DNA of 64,000 bases. Origin: Gammaproteobacteria bacterium (GTDB taxonomy: Bacteria > Pseudomonadota > Gammaproteobacteria > GCA-001735895). Both the position numbers and the translations under genes were made by a program. Within the stretch, counting starts at the first letter, position 1. Each line of letters begins with the position of its first letter. The stretch covers positions 64,811 through 128,810 of the forward strand of contig JAAEMR010000159.1 of assembly GCA_024225395.1 (NCBI GenBank). The letters are read 5' to 3'. This document shows positions 1-8,781 of this stretch, in pieces. The notes below the pieces were generated by a model. That model saw only the letters and a program-made list of their open reading frames with translations, searched no databases and had not been told where the DNA came from.

Positions 1-2551
1 CCAGGGAATAGCCTATGCCATAGCGAGAGGTTAATTCAGGTAATGTTAAATCACGCAAATCGGCAGTAATTTCTTCGGTATTATTAATCTCTTCATTCAC
101 ATCGGCAGTAACTGAAACGGCCAGTAAACCATCAGAATGACGTAGTGTTTCAAAGCCCTGACGAGACTCCCATGAGGCTACACTATTGAGCGGCACAAAT
201 CGTCCATCGGCCAGTTGAACGGGCAATTCATCGAGACTGGTTAAATAGCGTTTTTCTGAATCCGGCAGTTGAATTCTGACATCCACTTCATCAGCACCAT
301 CCTGAAAACGCTGCAATAAAATCCCGTCATAAGCTGCTCTTAACTGTCTGCCCAAATCGACAATGCTCAACCCCAATGCTTCTCCCGCCGGTGTCAGTGA
401 GTAAATTAACTGTTCAAAGCCGTAGGGCAAATCATCATCAACAGCTGTCACACCCGAAATGCCTTTTAATGCTTCGGACAGTTCCAGCGCAGCCAGCTTC
501 ATTTGCAGGGGATCATCACCGGTCAGACGAACACTTAAATCACGCCGGGAAGGCCCCATTTTGCGGGATGAAATTTTAAAGGATTCAACCCCCGCCGGAA
601 TTTTCACCCTTTTGTTCCAGGCTTTTATGAATTTATTGTTATTGGTTTTACGACTGTCCGGTGCGGTTAATTCCACATAAATAGAACCATTACGCTCACC
701 TTTTATCGCTCTGCCCTGCCCGGTAGAGGAAGCATGTCTGACGTAATAGGTATCGACCACTTTTTCATCCAGCGCTTCAATAGTTTGCTGTAAAGTATCT
801 TCCATATGGGTAAGAAATTTGTCGACTGACTCCTGCCCGCTACCGGCCACAAACCTGACATTGCCATAAACCGTTGTCGATTCAGGCGAAGGGAAAAAGC
901 GCCAGCCAACCCGGCTTCCCAAAATCAGACCTATGGTCAGAATAAACACCCCTATGCCCATCGCAATAGTGCTCCAGCGAAATTCTATGGCGAGCGTGAT
1001 AAAAGGTCTGAACAGTCGGTCGCGAAAGAACTCAAAGGCATTATCCAGCTTCACTCGAAGGGCTGAACGCGTATCACGGTGACTATCTACAAAAGCATGG
1101 CGTAAATGTCCGGGCAGGATAAGAAAGCTTTCGATTAGCGAAGCAATGATGACACTGATGATGACCATCGGAATTGCCTGCATTATATTACCCATGCGAC
1201 CACCGATCAGCATCAATGGTAAAAATGCCGCAATAGTGGTCAGTGAAGACGCCATAACCGGCGACAGCATCCGTCGCGCACCGCCTTCCGATGCTTTTAG
1301 CGAATCCTCTCCCATGTCAAAATGAGCCTGGGCATCCTCCCCTACCACTATTGCATCATCCACGATAATGCCGAGTGCCATGATCAACCCGAACAGACTG
1401 ATCATGTTGATGCTTCCACCAGCCAGGTATATCACTGCCAGCGTAGCCATAAACGAGACAGGAATACCCACAGCCACCCAGAAGGCAACACGAGTCGATA
1501 GAAAAGCATACAAAATAAACAGCACCAGTATTAACCCCCCGGCACCGTTTTTCAGCAACAACATGATACGTTGTTTGATCAATTGCCAGCGTTCGCTAAA
1601 TAACGTGACCGTCACATTCGGTGGCAATATCGGTGTCACCTCATCCAGCCATTGCTGTAAGATTTCAGCTGATTTTAACGAATCGCCATGTTCACTACGT
1701 CGCAATACCAGAACCGCAGATTTTTTATCTCCCAGCGAAATGGTTTCCGAGCCGCTTTTAATACGCCGTTCAATATGCGCGATATCACCGAGGTTGATAC
1801 GATTACCTTCACTGCCAAGTACCGGTAAATCTTCAAAACTTTTGGGAGTTCTGCGCTGATTCAGGCTGCGCAATTCTCGAGTGCCATCATTTTCACCGGC
1901 CAGCCCGGCAGGAAGATCCTGACTCACCCGGTCGATTTTGTCACCGATTTGTGACAGGCTCAGACCGAGGTTATACATTTGTTCAGAAGGTACCGATATC
2001 AGTATCGATTCCTTTGGTAACCCCTCCAGGTCAACTTTATCGATACCCCGTTCCAGCAACTGCTGCTCAAACTTCCTGGCCAGCTTGCGTAAATCATCCA
2101 GATTATCAGGACCGCTGATCAATAGCCTCGCCACCGATTCGTAACGCATACTTTGCGACACCCGGGATTGTTCGGCATCCTGAGGCAAACTGGTGAAATC
2201 ATCGATCTGTTTCTTAACCTGATCCAGCGCCAGAATCATGTCCATGCCTTCTTCAAAATTCAACGTAATACCGGATACACCGGGGGCGGAAGAAGAACTC
2301 ATTTCATCCAGTCCATCTACATTACGCAAACGTTGTTCCTGGGGGATGGTGATTGCCCTCTCAATATCTTCAGCACTGGCACCACTCCATACGGTACTAA
2401 TGGAAATGGCTTCCAGTTCAAAATTAGGAAAAAACTGTACATTCAGCTTCTTCAGGGCCACCAGCCCTGCCAGAATCATGATCACCATCAACAGGTTTGG
2501 AGCAACCTTATGATTGACGAATATGCCTAACAGATCATTTTTATGTTTCAT
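1..2551 (-). CDS. RND family efflux transporter permease subunit (3' end cut by window edge)
   Basis: Inner-membrane proton-driven RND pump subunit. I translated 850 codons from the ATG at 2551, open to the window edge, so the C-terminal part is missing. A first membrane helix lies at about residues 17-34. The first periplasmic loop follows, with the NVQFFP and SGASAEDIE patterns usual in this family. The TM4 proton-relay motif GIIVDDAIVVGED has the two aspartates at residues 398-399, close to the AcrB pair at 407/408. The adaptor gene lies 71 bp upstream in the same direction, so the two form an operon (adaptor first). No outer-membrane channel gene is visible. Substrate cannot be told; the loop pattern is closer to the general AcrB/MexF-like or putative hydrophobe pumps than to CusA heavy-metal pumps. 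Confidence 0.93.
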   Translation of the reverse strand, partial: MKHKNDLLGIFVNHKVAPNLLMVIMILAGLVALKKLNVQFFPNFELEAISISTVWSGASAEDIERAITIPQEQRLRNVDGLDEMSSSSAPGVSGITLNFEEGMDMILALDQVKKQIDDFTSLPQDAEQSRVSQSMRYESVARLLISGPDNLDDLRKLARKFEQQLLERGIDKVDLEGLPKESILISVPSEQMYNLGLSLSQIGDKIDRVSQDLPAGLAGENDGTRELRSLNQRRTPKSFEDLPVLGSEGNRINLGDIAHIERRIKSGSETISLGDKKSAVLVLRRSEHGDSLKSAEILQQWLDEVTPILPPNVTVTLFSERWQLIKQRIMLLLKNGAGGLILVLFILYAFLSTRVAFWVAVGIPVSFMATLAVIYLAGGSINMISLFGLIMALGIIVDDAIVVGEDAQAHFDMGEDSLKASEGGARRMLSPVMASSLTTIAAFLPLMLIGGRMGNIMQAIPMVIISVIIASLIESFLILPGHLRHAFVDSHRDTRSALRVKLDNAFEFFRDRLFRPFITLAIEFRWSTIAMGIGVFILTIGLILGSRVGWRFFPSPESTTVYGNVRFVAGSGQESVDKFLTHMEDTLQQTIEALDEKVVDTYYVRHASSTGQGRAIKGERNGSIYVELTAPDSRKTNNNKFIKAWNKRVKIPAGVESFKISSRKMGPSRRDLSVRLTGDDPLQMKLAALELSEALKGISGVTAVDDDLPYGFEQLIYSLTPAGEALGLSIVDLGRQLRAAYDGILLQRFQDGADEVDVRIQLPDSEKRYLTSLDELPVQLADGRFVPLNSVASWESRQGFETLRHSDGLLAVSVTADVNEEINNTEEITADLRDLTLPELTSRYGIGYSL

Positions 2552-2567
2552 TCGACAACAGACCTTT

Positions 2568-2599
2568 CACCACGAAGGCACCAAGCGCACGCAGAAATT
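2568..2599. repeat. single arm of a dispersed CCACGAAGG-type repeat
   Basis: Starts CACCACGAAGGCACCAAG and lies between the RND permease and adaptor genes. The same kind of sequence (CCACGAAGG, CCGCAAAGGACGC and their complements) occurs at 39981-40121 and 47214-47502. Here only one orientation is present. It may be an intergenic repeat of the extragenic type; no coding function is seen. Confidence 0.5.
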
Positions 2600-2622
2600 A
2601 TATATTTCAGGTGCAGGATCAT

Positions 2623-3864
2623 TTACTCATCCACCCGTTTTACTTTTAGACCATCTACAGCATTTGAGAGGTGAGTCGTAATAATCTGATCGCCGGGTTT
2701 GATGTCATCACTGCGAATTAATAAAGTCGGCTTCCCGTCCTTTTCTTCAAATTGACCAACAGCTTCTACATTCACTGCCACCATGCGCTCGTCACGATAC
2801 ATATAAACCCGGTTATTCCCATAAATGGCGCGATAAGGCACAGTAATAACATTGTGTTGCATCGGGCGCTGTAAATTCACTTTTAACAGGTTGCCAATTC
2901 GCAAACGACTGGAACCCTCTATCACTTTAAAATAGGCGTCTATGCCATCGGCACGCGCTTCACCGGCTAACCGAAGTAATTGTAGTTTGTACCGTCTACC
3001 GGACATTTCTGCAACGGCCGTTAAACTGGTTTCATTTTCCAGAGCAATTTGAATTTCTGCCTGATAGCCGGCCGGAATGCTGGCTCGAATTTCCAGTGAA
3101 TCAAGTGCATACAGGCTCACCAGAATATCAGCAATCCGAACCCTGTCACCTGCAGAAACCGGTACCTCGGCGATGATGCCTGCAAATTCAGCTCGAATCT
3201 CACTTCGTTCTATCGCCAGACTGGTTTCAGCCTGTCGCGCTTTTGCACGAGCTAACCTGGCGCGATATTGCTTAACCGTGGATTTATAGCGATCCACTTC
3301 CAGTTGCTTACCGAGCAATGAAAGCTCCTGTCGGCCGAGCAATTCATGTGCATCAGATAAAGCAGACTCTGAACTCAGGTTATTTTTTTTCAACCGCTCG
3401 ACCCTCTGTACTTCCTTGTTCGCCAGAGAGAGCAGGTTTTTCTCCTGTTCCAGAGCTTTTAAATTAGATAAATATTTAACCTTCAGTTCCGCCAGCTGAG
3501 CTTCTATATCAGTCACATCTGCATTAGCCTGTAAATTTGCAGCTGAAAAGTCACGACCATCCATGCTCACCAGTAGCTGCCCCGGTGTAACGGACTCACC
3601 TGGACGCACCAGAACCTGAGATACATGACCCGCACCGGGTGCAGCTGCTCTGAGTAAAGCAGGTGTATCAACTTTACCGTGCAGGGTTAAATCCGGTGCC
3701 AAAGAACGGGACTGTACCGCAACGGCATTAACCAGCCAGACTTTTTCGGTGGCAACCGGCTTTTTACGTTCCGGCTTGCTCGCCTTCAGGTAGGAAAAAG
3801 TACTGACAGCCAGCGTAATAATTAGCACTGGAAGCACACGACTAATAATCAATCGTTTATTCAT
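2623..3864 (-). CDS. RND efflux periplasmic adaptor (membrane fusion protein)
   Basis: 413 residues. One N-terminal membrane anchor (about residues 7-25) is followed by a barrel-sandwich lipoyl half-motif (LVRPGESVTPGQLLVSMDGRDF, near 105-125). A long charged helical hairpin with clear coiled-coil character spans about 130-225. The second lipoyl half (IRAEFAGIIAEVPVSAGDRV) and beta-barrel domains follow to the C-terminus. This is the HlyD/AcrA adaptor layout that links an inner-membrane RND pump to an outer-membrane channel. It is transcribed ahead of the RND permease gene. No lipobox is present, so it is anchored by the N-terminal helix and not by lipid. Substrate is unknown. Confidence 0.9.
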   Translation of the reverse strand: MNKRLIISRVLPVLIITLAVSTFSYLKASKPERKKPVATEKVWLVNAVAVQSRSLAPDLTLHGKVDTPALLRAAAPGAGHVSQVLVRPGESVTPGQLLVSMDGRDFSAANLQANADVTDIEAQLAELKVKYLSNLKALEQEKNLLSLANKEVQRVERLKKNNLSSESALSDAHELLGRQELSLLGKQLEVDRYKSTVKQYRARLARAKARQAETSLAIERSEIRAEFAGIIAEVPVSAGDRVRIADILVSLYALDSLEIRASIPAGYQAEIQIALENETSLTAVAEMSGRRYKLQLLRLAGEARADGIDAYFKVIEGSSRLRIGNLLKVNLQRPMQHNVITVPYRAIYGNNRVYMYRDERMVAVNVEAVGQFEEKDGKPTLLIRSDDIKPGDQIITTHLSNAVDGLKVKRVDE

Positions 3865-4055
3865 AGTTTCAAACAGGGGTTTTTAAATAAAAACAAAGTG
3901 AGTTTACAGGATGGAACTAGTAAGACCGAATAAAATCAAAATAATTCATCATCTATCACTCAAAATCAATATTGTAAAACATTAATATAGTTACTTAATT
4001 CCGATGACTTAAATAAAGCCTGTTGTTAAAATAATTCGATTTTCAGGAGAAACCA

Positions 4056-4742
4056 ATGAAACTTAAACTTATTACACTAGCTACTATCGCGGCTCTTTCA
4101 GCTTCAATATCAGGGTGTACTACATTCGATGCCTACACTGGAGAGCAAAAAACCAGCAGTACCGCTAAAAGCAGTGCCATAGGCGCAGGTATTGGCGCAC
4201 TAATCGGGTATATTTCAGCCAGAGACAAAAGCAGCCGTGATCGTCGTAAGGCGATTTTGGTTGGCGCAGGTGTTGGCGGCGTGACAGGAGCAGGAGTCGG
4301 GTCATACATGGATAAGCAGGAAGCCGAGCTACGTGATCAGCTCGAAGGAACGGGTGTTAGTGTTACCCGTAATGGCAATGAAGTCATTTTAAACATGCCG
4401 GGCAACATTACCTTTGCTACCGGTAAGTCGACACTACAACCCAACTTTGGCGCAATACTGGATTCAGTTGTTTTAGTGTTAAATGAATTTAATCAAACCC
4501 TGATCGAAGTCGCCGGCCATACCGACAGTGTTGGTTCAACTGCATCCAACCAGAAGCTCTCTTACTACCGTGCAACCAGTGTGGGTAATTACCTGATGGA
4601 CAATGGTGGAATTAGTTTTGATCGAGTCATGACCGTTGGTCGTGGTGAAGGCCGACCCATTGCTGATAATAAAACAACCTCTGGTCGTGCACTAAATCGT
4701 CGTGTCGAGCTGACGTTGATTCCGGTTGAAGCTGAAGGTTAA
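4056..4742 (+). CDS. OmpA-family lipoprotein with glycine-zipper segment
   Basis: 228 residues. The N-terminus has a lipoprotein signal with lipobox ISGC (Cys21). A glycine-rich zipper follows (IGAGIGALIGYISARD and VGAGVGGVTGAGVGSYMD, about residues 43-85), and then a C-terminal OmpA/MotB-like peptidoglycan-binding domain (about 115-225) with AGHTDSVGS and NRRVEL motifs. This is the layout of YfiB/Pal-like cell-envelope lipoproteins that tie the outer membrane to the cell wall. The start is supported by TTCAGGAGAAACC just upstream. It is a single gene, divergent from the RND adaptor and convergent with the downstream CoA ligase. Confidence 0.93.
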   Translation: MKLKLITLATIAALSASISGCTTFDAYTGEQKTSSTAKSSAIGAGIGALIGYISARDKSSRDRRKAILVGAGVGGVTGAGVGSYMDKQEAELRDQLEGTGVSVTRNGNEVILNMPGNITFATGKSTLQPNFGAILDSVVLVLNEFNQTLIEVAGHTDSVGSTASNQKLSYYRATSVGNYLMDNGGISFDRVMTVGRGEGRPIADNKTTSGRALNRRVELTLIPVEAEG

Positions 4743-4767
4743 ATCGAACATCTACTAACTGCAGATG

Positions 4768-4804
4768 GGCTGTGCAATTGCAGCCCATTAGCAATTGCAC
4801 AGCC
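4768..4804. terminator. bidirectional hairpin between convergent genes
   Basis: A perfect 14-bp inverted repeat, GGCTGTGCAATTGC at 4768-4781 and its complement at 4791-4804, with a 9-nt loop. The loop side can also pair as ATGGGCT/AGCCCAT (4765-4771 with 4782-4788), giving an alternative fold. It sits between the stop codons of two convergent genes and touches the last base of the stop codon of the minus-strand gene. There is no long T tract, so the termination role is inferred from position. Confidence 0.7.
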
Positions 4805-6744
4805 TACTGCAATTCTGCAATATTTTTATACAGCTCCAATGCCCGGGGATTCGCCAGGGCACCCCTGTTTTTTATCTCGCGATTATGCACCACATCGCGA
4901 ACTGCTAATTCGACAATTTTCCCTGACTTGGTTCGAGGTATCTCAGCCACCTGAATGACTTTGGATGGCATATGACGTGGCGTACACTTTTCACGAACTG
5001 TTTGCCTGATCAACTGGATTAACTTTTCATCAAGTACTAGGCCCGGTTGAAGAACGACAAATAAAACCACTCGCACATCATTATCCCATTCCTGCCCGAT
5101 CACTATACTTTCCACAACATCATCAAGTTGTTCAACATGACGGTATATTTCAGCCGTACCAATTCGTACCCCACCCGGGTTCAGCGTCGCATCTGATCGT
5201 CCATAAATCACTACGCCCCCATTTTTTGTCAGCCGCACATAGTCCCCATGATGCCAGATATTTTCATACTCACTAAAATAGGCATTGTGGTATTTTTCAC
5301 CGGAATCATCTCCCCAGAAACATAAAGGCTGACTGGGAAATGTTTTAGTACATACGAGTTCTCCTTTTTCATCATTTAATGCTTCACCCTGTGGGTTGAA
5401 TACCTCGACTGCCATGCCCAGACCTCGACATTGACTTTCACCCCGGTAAACAGGAACAACCGGATTGCCTAACACAAAGCAGGAAACGATATCAGTACCA
5501 CCGGAAATTGAAGCCAGGTTGACATCCTGTTTAATCGACTCATAAACAAAGTTAAAACTTTCCGGAGCTAATACAGAGCCGGTCGAACAAATGGTGCGTA
5601 AATACTTTAACTGGTGCGTCTGTTTTGGCTGGATATTATTCTTTTTTAACGCATCGATATATTTAGCCGACGTACCAAAAAGCGTCATATCTACCTGATC
5701 AGCATAATCCCACAATACATTTCCATCAGGGTAAAAAGGCGCACCGTCAAATAACACCACAGTGGCACGAGATGCCAGTGCAGTCACCAGCCAGTTCCAC
5801 ATCATCCAGCCACAGGTTGTAAAGTAAAACACCCGGTCGCCCGGTTTAATATCACTGTGCAATTGCTGCTCTTTCAAGTGCTGTAGTAACACACCGCCAA
5901 CCTTGTGCGTGATGCACTTTGGCTTACCCGTTGTGCCGGAAGAATAAAGAATATACAGCGGGTGATTGAATTCCGTTTTTACAAAATTAATATCCGCATC
6001 ATGCGGTTCGGCTAAAACAGAGGACCAGCTGGTAAAATCACTCTCAGCTTGCGCTCCAGTTAAAGAGATTTCAACTGTCTGCTGTAATGAAGGTAAACCC
6101 TCTTTAATGGCTGCAACCTTGTTCCGGGTGTTAATGCTTTTTCCGTTATAAAAATACCCGTCTACACAAAACAGGATTTTAGGTTGAGTTTGACCAAACC
6201 GATCAATCACAGACTCTTCTCCAAAGTCAGGAGAAGTAGACGTCCAGATAGCTCCCAGGCTGGTCGTTGCCAGCATTGCCACAATTGTTTCTGGCATATT
6301 AGGCAAATAGGCTGCCACCCGATCACCCTTTCCAATGCCCTGTTTTGTTAACCAGGCAGCCACTGCAGCAACCTGTTCATACAATTCATTAAAGCTGAGC
6401 TGATAGTCAAGCTGATCTTCCGCTTTAAAGGTAATGGCCGTATTATCACTGCGTTCGCGTAACAGGTTTTCTGCAAAATTTAATCTCGCTTCTGGGAACC
6501 ACTGTGCTTTCTCCATATTTTCACCATCAATTAATAGCGTCTCCCCCTTATCACCAATCACTTCACAGAAGTCCCATAAAACAGACCAGAAAGTCTCACT
6601 GTCAGTGATCGACCACTGGTAAAGACTGTCGAAATCAGCAAAGTTTTTACCCGTGGAATTTGATACAAACCTGATAAAGCGTGTCAGGTTAGCCTGTTCA
6701 ACCTGATTATGATCAGGCGTCCAAAGTGGAATTTGCTGGTTCAT
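4804..6744 (-). CDS. acetoacetyl-CoA synthetase (acetoacetate-CoA ligase)
   Basis: 646 residues, the usual length for this family. It is an adenylate-forming enzyme that activates acetoacetate with ATP and CoA, used in ketone-body or polyhydroxybutyrate use and in leucine breakdown. The AMP-binding P-loop is YSSGTTGKPKCITH (near residue 268). The family-specific stretch around CGWMMWNWLVTALA follows. The C-terminal motifs YGRSDATLNPGGVRIGTAEIYR and the acceptor lysine context PRTKSGKIVE are present. The Trp/Met-rich stretch and the N-terminal ACAS_N-like region separate it from acetyl-CoA synthetase. It appears monocistronic; no thiolase or CoA-transferase lies nearby. The divergent neighbour is a HAD phosphatase 223 bp away. 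Confidence 0.93.
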   Translation of the reverse strand: MNQQIPLWTPDHNQVEQANLTRFIRFVSNSTGKNFADFDSLYQWSITDSETFWSVLWDFCEVIGDKGETLLIDGENMEKAQWFPEARLNFAENLLRERSDNTAITFKAEDQLDYQLSFNELYEQVAAVAAWLTKQGIGKGDRVAAYLPNMPETIVAMLATTSLGAIWTSTSPDFGEESVIDRFGQTQPKILFCVDGYFYNGKSINTRNKVAAIKEGLPSLQQTVEISLTGAQAESDFTSWSSVLAEPHDADINFVKTEFNHPLYILYSSGTTGKPKCITHKVGGVLLQHLKEQQLHSDIKPGDRVFYFTTCGWMMWNWLVTALASRATVVLFDGAPFYPDGNVLWDYADQVDMTLFGTSAKYIDALKKNNIQPKQTHQLKYLRTICSTGSVLAPESFNFVYESIKQDVNLASISGGTDIVSCFVLGNPVVPVYRGESQCRGLGMAVEVFNPQGEALNDEKGELVCTKTFPSQPLCFWGDDSGEKYHNAYFSEYENIWHHGDYVRLTKNGGVVIYGRSDATLNPGGVRIGTAEIYRHVEQLDDVVESIVIGQEWDNDVRVVLFVVLQPGLVLDEKLIQLIRQTVREKCTPRHMPSKVIQVAEIPRTKSGKIVELAVRDVVHNREIKNRGALANPRALELYKNIAELQ

Positions 6745-6967
6745 GAAAATATTTATGTTGTGTAGTCAGAACAGTGTGGCAAACTTATAAAAAAAAGAGT
6801 AATACTTAAACTGTCTATATATAAAACTGCCTGATCCCCTTTACCGCAGCCTTTGATAGCTTTCCAGCACATATTTTAGAACCATACAGAAGGGCTGCCT
6901 GCAGCGGGATCTTTCGGCATAGCATATTTACTTCAACATATTCAATCAACTGGAAACCTGAAAAACA

Positions 6968-7603
6968 ATGTCTACATGCCTGCTCTTCGACTGCGATGGA
7001 ACTCTCGTTGATAGTGAACGACTGGGCAATACCGGCCTGGTGACTAAATTTAAAGCTTTAGGCATAAGGCTGGATGCGGATGAATTAACCGCCAGGTTCA
7101 GTGGCTGGAAAATGGCAAACATTCTGGATGACTTGAGCGATGAATATGAAATAACCCTGGATGATAATTTTGTTAATAGTTATCGAGCTTTAGTTGCAGA
7201 ATTATTTGAAGCCGAGCTAAAACCCATTGATGGTGTTATTCATGCTCTCAGCCAGCTCAAACAACCTAAAGCGGTAGTTTCCAGTGGTCCTCTTAGCAAA
7301 ATTGAACTCTCTCTAAGAGTGTGCGGGCTATCTCAATTTTTTGGCAACCATATTTATAGCGCCTATGATATCAATAGCTGGAAACCTGATCCCGGGCTAT
7401 TCCTTTACGCCGCTAAAAATATGGGATATTCAGCAGCGGATTGCATCGTCATTGAAGACAGCATTGTAGGGGTCGAGGCAGGCATAAATGCCGGCATGAA
7501 AACTCTATTTTACAATGCAAAGAATGAAGAACATGATTATTCAGAAGTTACCTGTTTCAAGTCAATGAGTGAACTGGGTGAATTAATTCAGGCTTCCAGA
7601 TAG
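6968..7603 (+). CDS. HAD-superfamily sugar-phosphate phosphatase, YieH-like
   Basis: 211 residues. HAD motif I is FDCDGTLVDSE at the N-terminus (nucleophile Asp8, acid/base Asp10). A helical C1 cap follows. Motif II is VVSSGP (about 96-101), the motif III lysine lies in WKPDPGLF, and motif IV is IEDSIVGVEAGINAGM. Sequence order and details such as the SxYDIxxWKPDP stretch resemble E. coli YieH, a 6-phosphogluconate phosphatase. That exact substrate is an inference from resemblance. The gene stands alone between acetoacetyl-CoA synthetase (divergent) and cysB. Confidence 0.88.
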   Translation: MSTCLLFDCDGTLVDSERLGNTGLVTKFKALGIRLDADELTARFSGWKMANILDDLSDEYEITLDDNFVNSYRALVAELFEAELKPIDGVIHALSQLKQPKAVVSSGPLSKIELSLRVCGLSQFFGNHIYSAYDINSWKPDPGLFLYAAKNMGYSAADCIVIEDSIVGVEAGINAGMKTLFYNAKNEEHDYSEVTCFKSMSELGELIQASR

Positions 7604-7734
7604 CCTCTCATTTCGAAAACTTTGAGAAATATTACATTCTTATAACAAAAAGATTGATTGTATTTGATATACTTGTAAAATCATGACCCTATAACTAAAA
7701 CCTATAATAAACTAGTAACCACTGAGAATTTACT

Positions 7735-8730
7735 GTGAAATTGCAACAATTACGCTTCCTTGATGCGGTAGTAAGAAATAACCTGAATGTTTCTTCCGCT
7801 GCTGAAGAGCTTTATACCTCCCAACCCGGCGTTAGCCACCAAATTAAACTGCTTGAAGAAGAGCTGGATATCAAGGTATTCGAACGCTCTGGCAAAAAGC
7901 TGACAGGCATATCACCTGCAGGCTATGCAGTACTGGAACATGTTGAATCCCTGCTCAACAATGTGAAAAGCATTAAACAGGCGGCCAGAGAGTATTCTAA
8001 TGCCAATAGAGGCAGCTTAACGATTGCCACTACTCATACTCAGGCACAGTTTTTACTGCCCCAAATTTTGCAAAATTACACCATTAAATATCCACGTATC
8101 GATTTACAGGTCCATCAGGGAAATCCTAAAGCTATGTGTAAGCTGGCCGCTAACAATTCGGTAGATTTTGTACTGGCCTCTGAAACCATCGATGAATTCG
8201 ATGAACTGGTAACCATTCCGGCCTATACCTGGAATAGATTTATTGTCGTACCCAAAGGACACGGCCTGACTACCAAGTCAGAAATCACATTAGCCGACCT
8301 GGCCGCCTACCCGATCCTGACGTATATGCTGGGTTTAACCGGGCGATCCAAGCTGGATCGAACATTCCATGATGCCAACCTGGAACCCAATGTAGTCTTT
8401 ACCGCAACCGATTCTGATGTCATAAAAACTTATGTCCGACTGGGTTTTGGAGTCGGCATTATTGCGGAAATGGCAAAAGGACAAAAACATGATGATGAAC
8501 TGGAGTGTATCAGCGCCAACCACCTGTTTCCAGACAGCATGATTAAGGTGGGCTTTCGACATTCTCGCCATATTTCAACTTATCAATACGAGTTCCTGCA
8601 CATGATGACCCCTTATCTTGAAATGGACACCATTAAAGAGCTGGTTCATACCCGGGCACTCAATGATCGAAATGAAATTTTGTCAAACTACACCATTCCA
8701 ACATTCAAACAGTTACTCCATTCAAAATAG
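7735..8730 (+). CDS. cysB: LysR-family regulator CysB
   Basis: 331 residues, against about 324 in E. coli. The N-terminus MKLQQLRFLDAVVRNNLNVS and the helix-turn-helix with LYTSQPGVSHQIKLLEEEL are typical of CysB/Cbl. The C-terminal periplasmic-binding-like effector domain carries the TTHTQAQFLLP stretch that lines the acetylserine/sulfate pocket in this family. CysB activates sulfur assimilation and cysteine synthesis genes when N-acetylserine is present. The start codon is GTG. No cys genes are next to it. Downstream it is convergent with the EAL gene, with only 51 bp between and no clear terminator. Confidence 0.9.
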   Translation: MKLQQLRFLDAVVRNNLNVSSAAEELYTSQPGVSHQIKLLEEELDIKVFERSGKKLTGISPAGYAVLEHVESLLNNVKSIKQAAREYSNANRGSLTIATTHTQAQFLLPQILQNYTIKYPRIDLQVHQGNPKAMCKLAANNSVDFVLASETIDEFDELVTIPAYTWNRFIVVPKGHGLTTKSEITLADLAAYPILTYMLGLTGRSKLDRTFHDANLEPNVVFTATDSDVIKTYVRLGFGVGIIAEMAKGQKHDDELECISANHLFPDSMIKVGFRHSRHISTYQYEFLHMMTPYLEMDTIKELVHTRALNDRNEILSNYTIPTFKQLLHSK

Positions 8731-8781
8731 CGTAATTTATAATCACCTTCCTGCTATCGTCTTCATGAATGGCGAAACTGG

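Noticed and set aside
1368-1859. Long plus-strand frame antisense to the RND gene
   Set aside because: It is a shadow of the RND coding sequence, with no start context and an odd composition.
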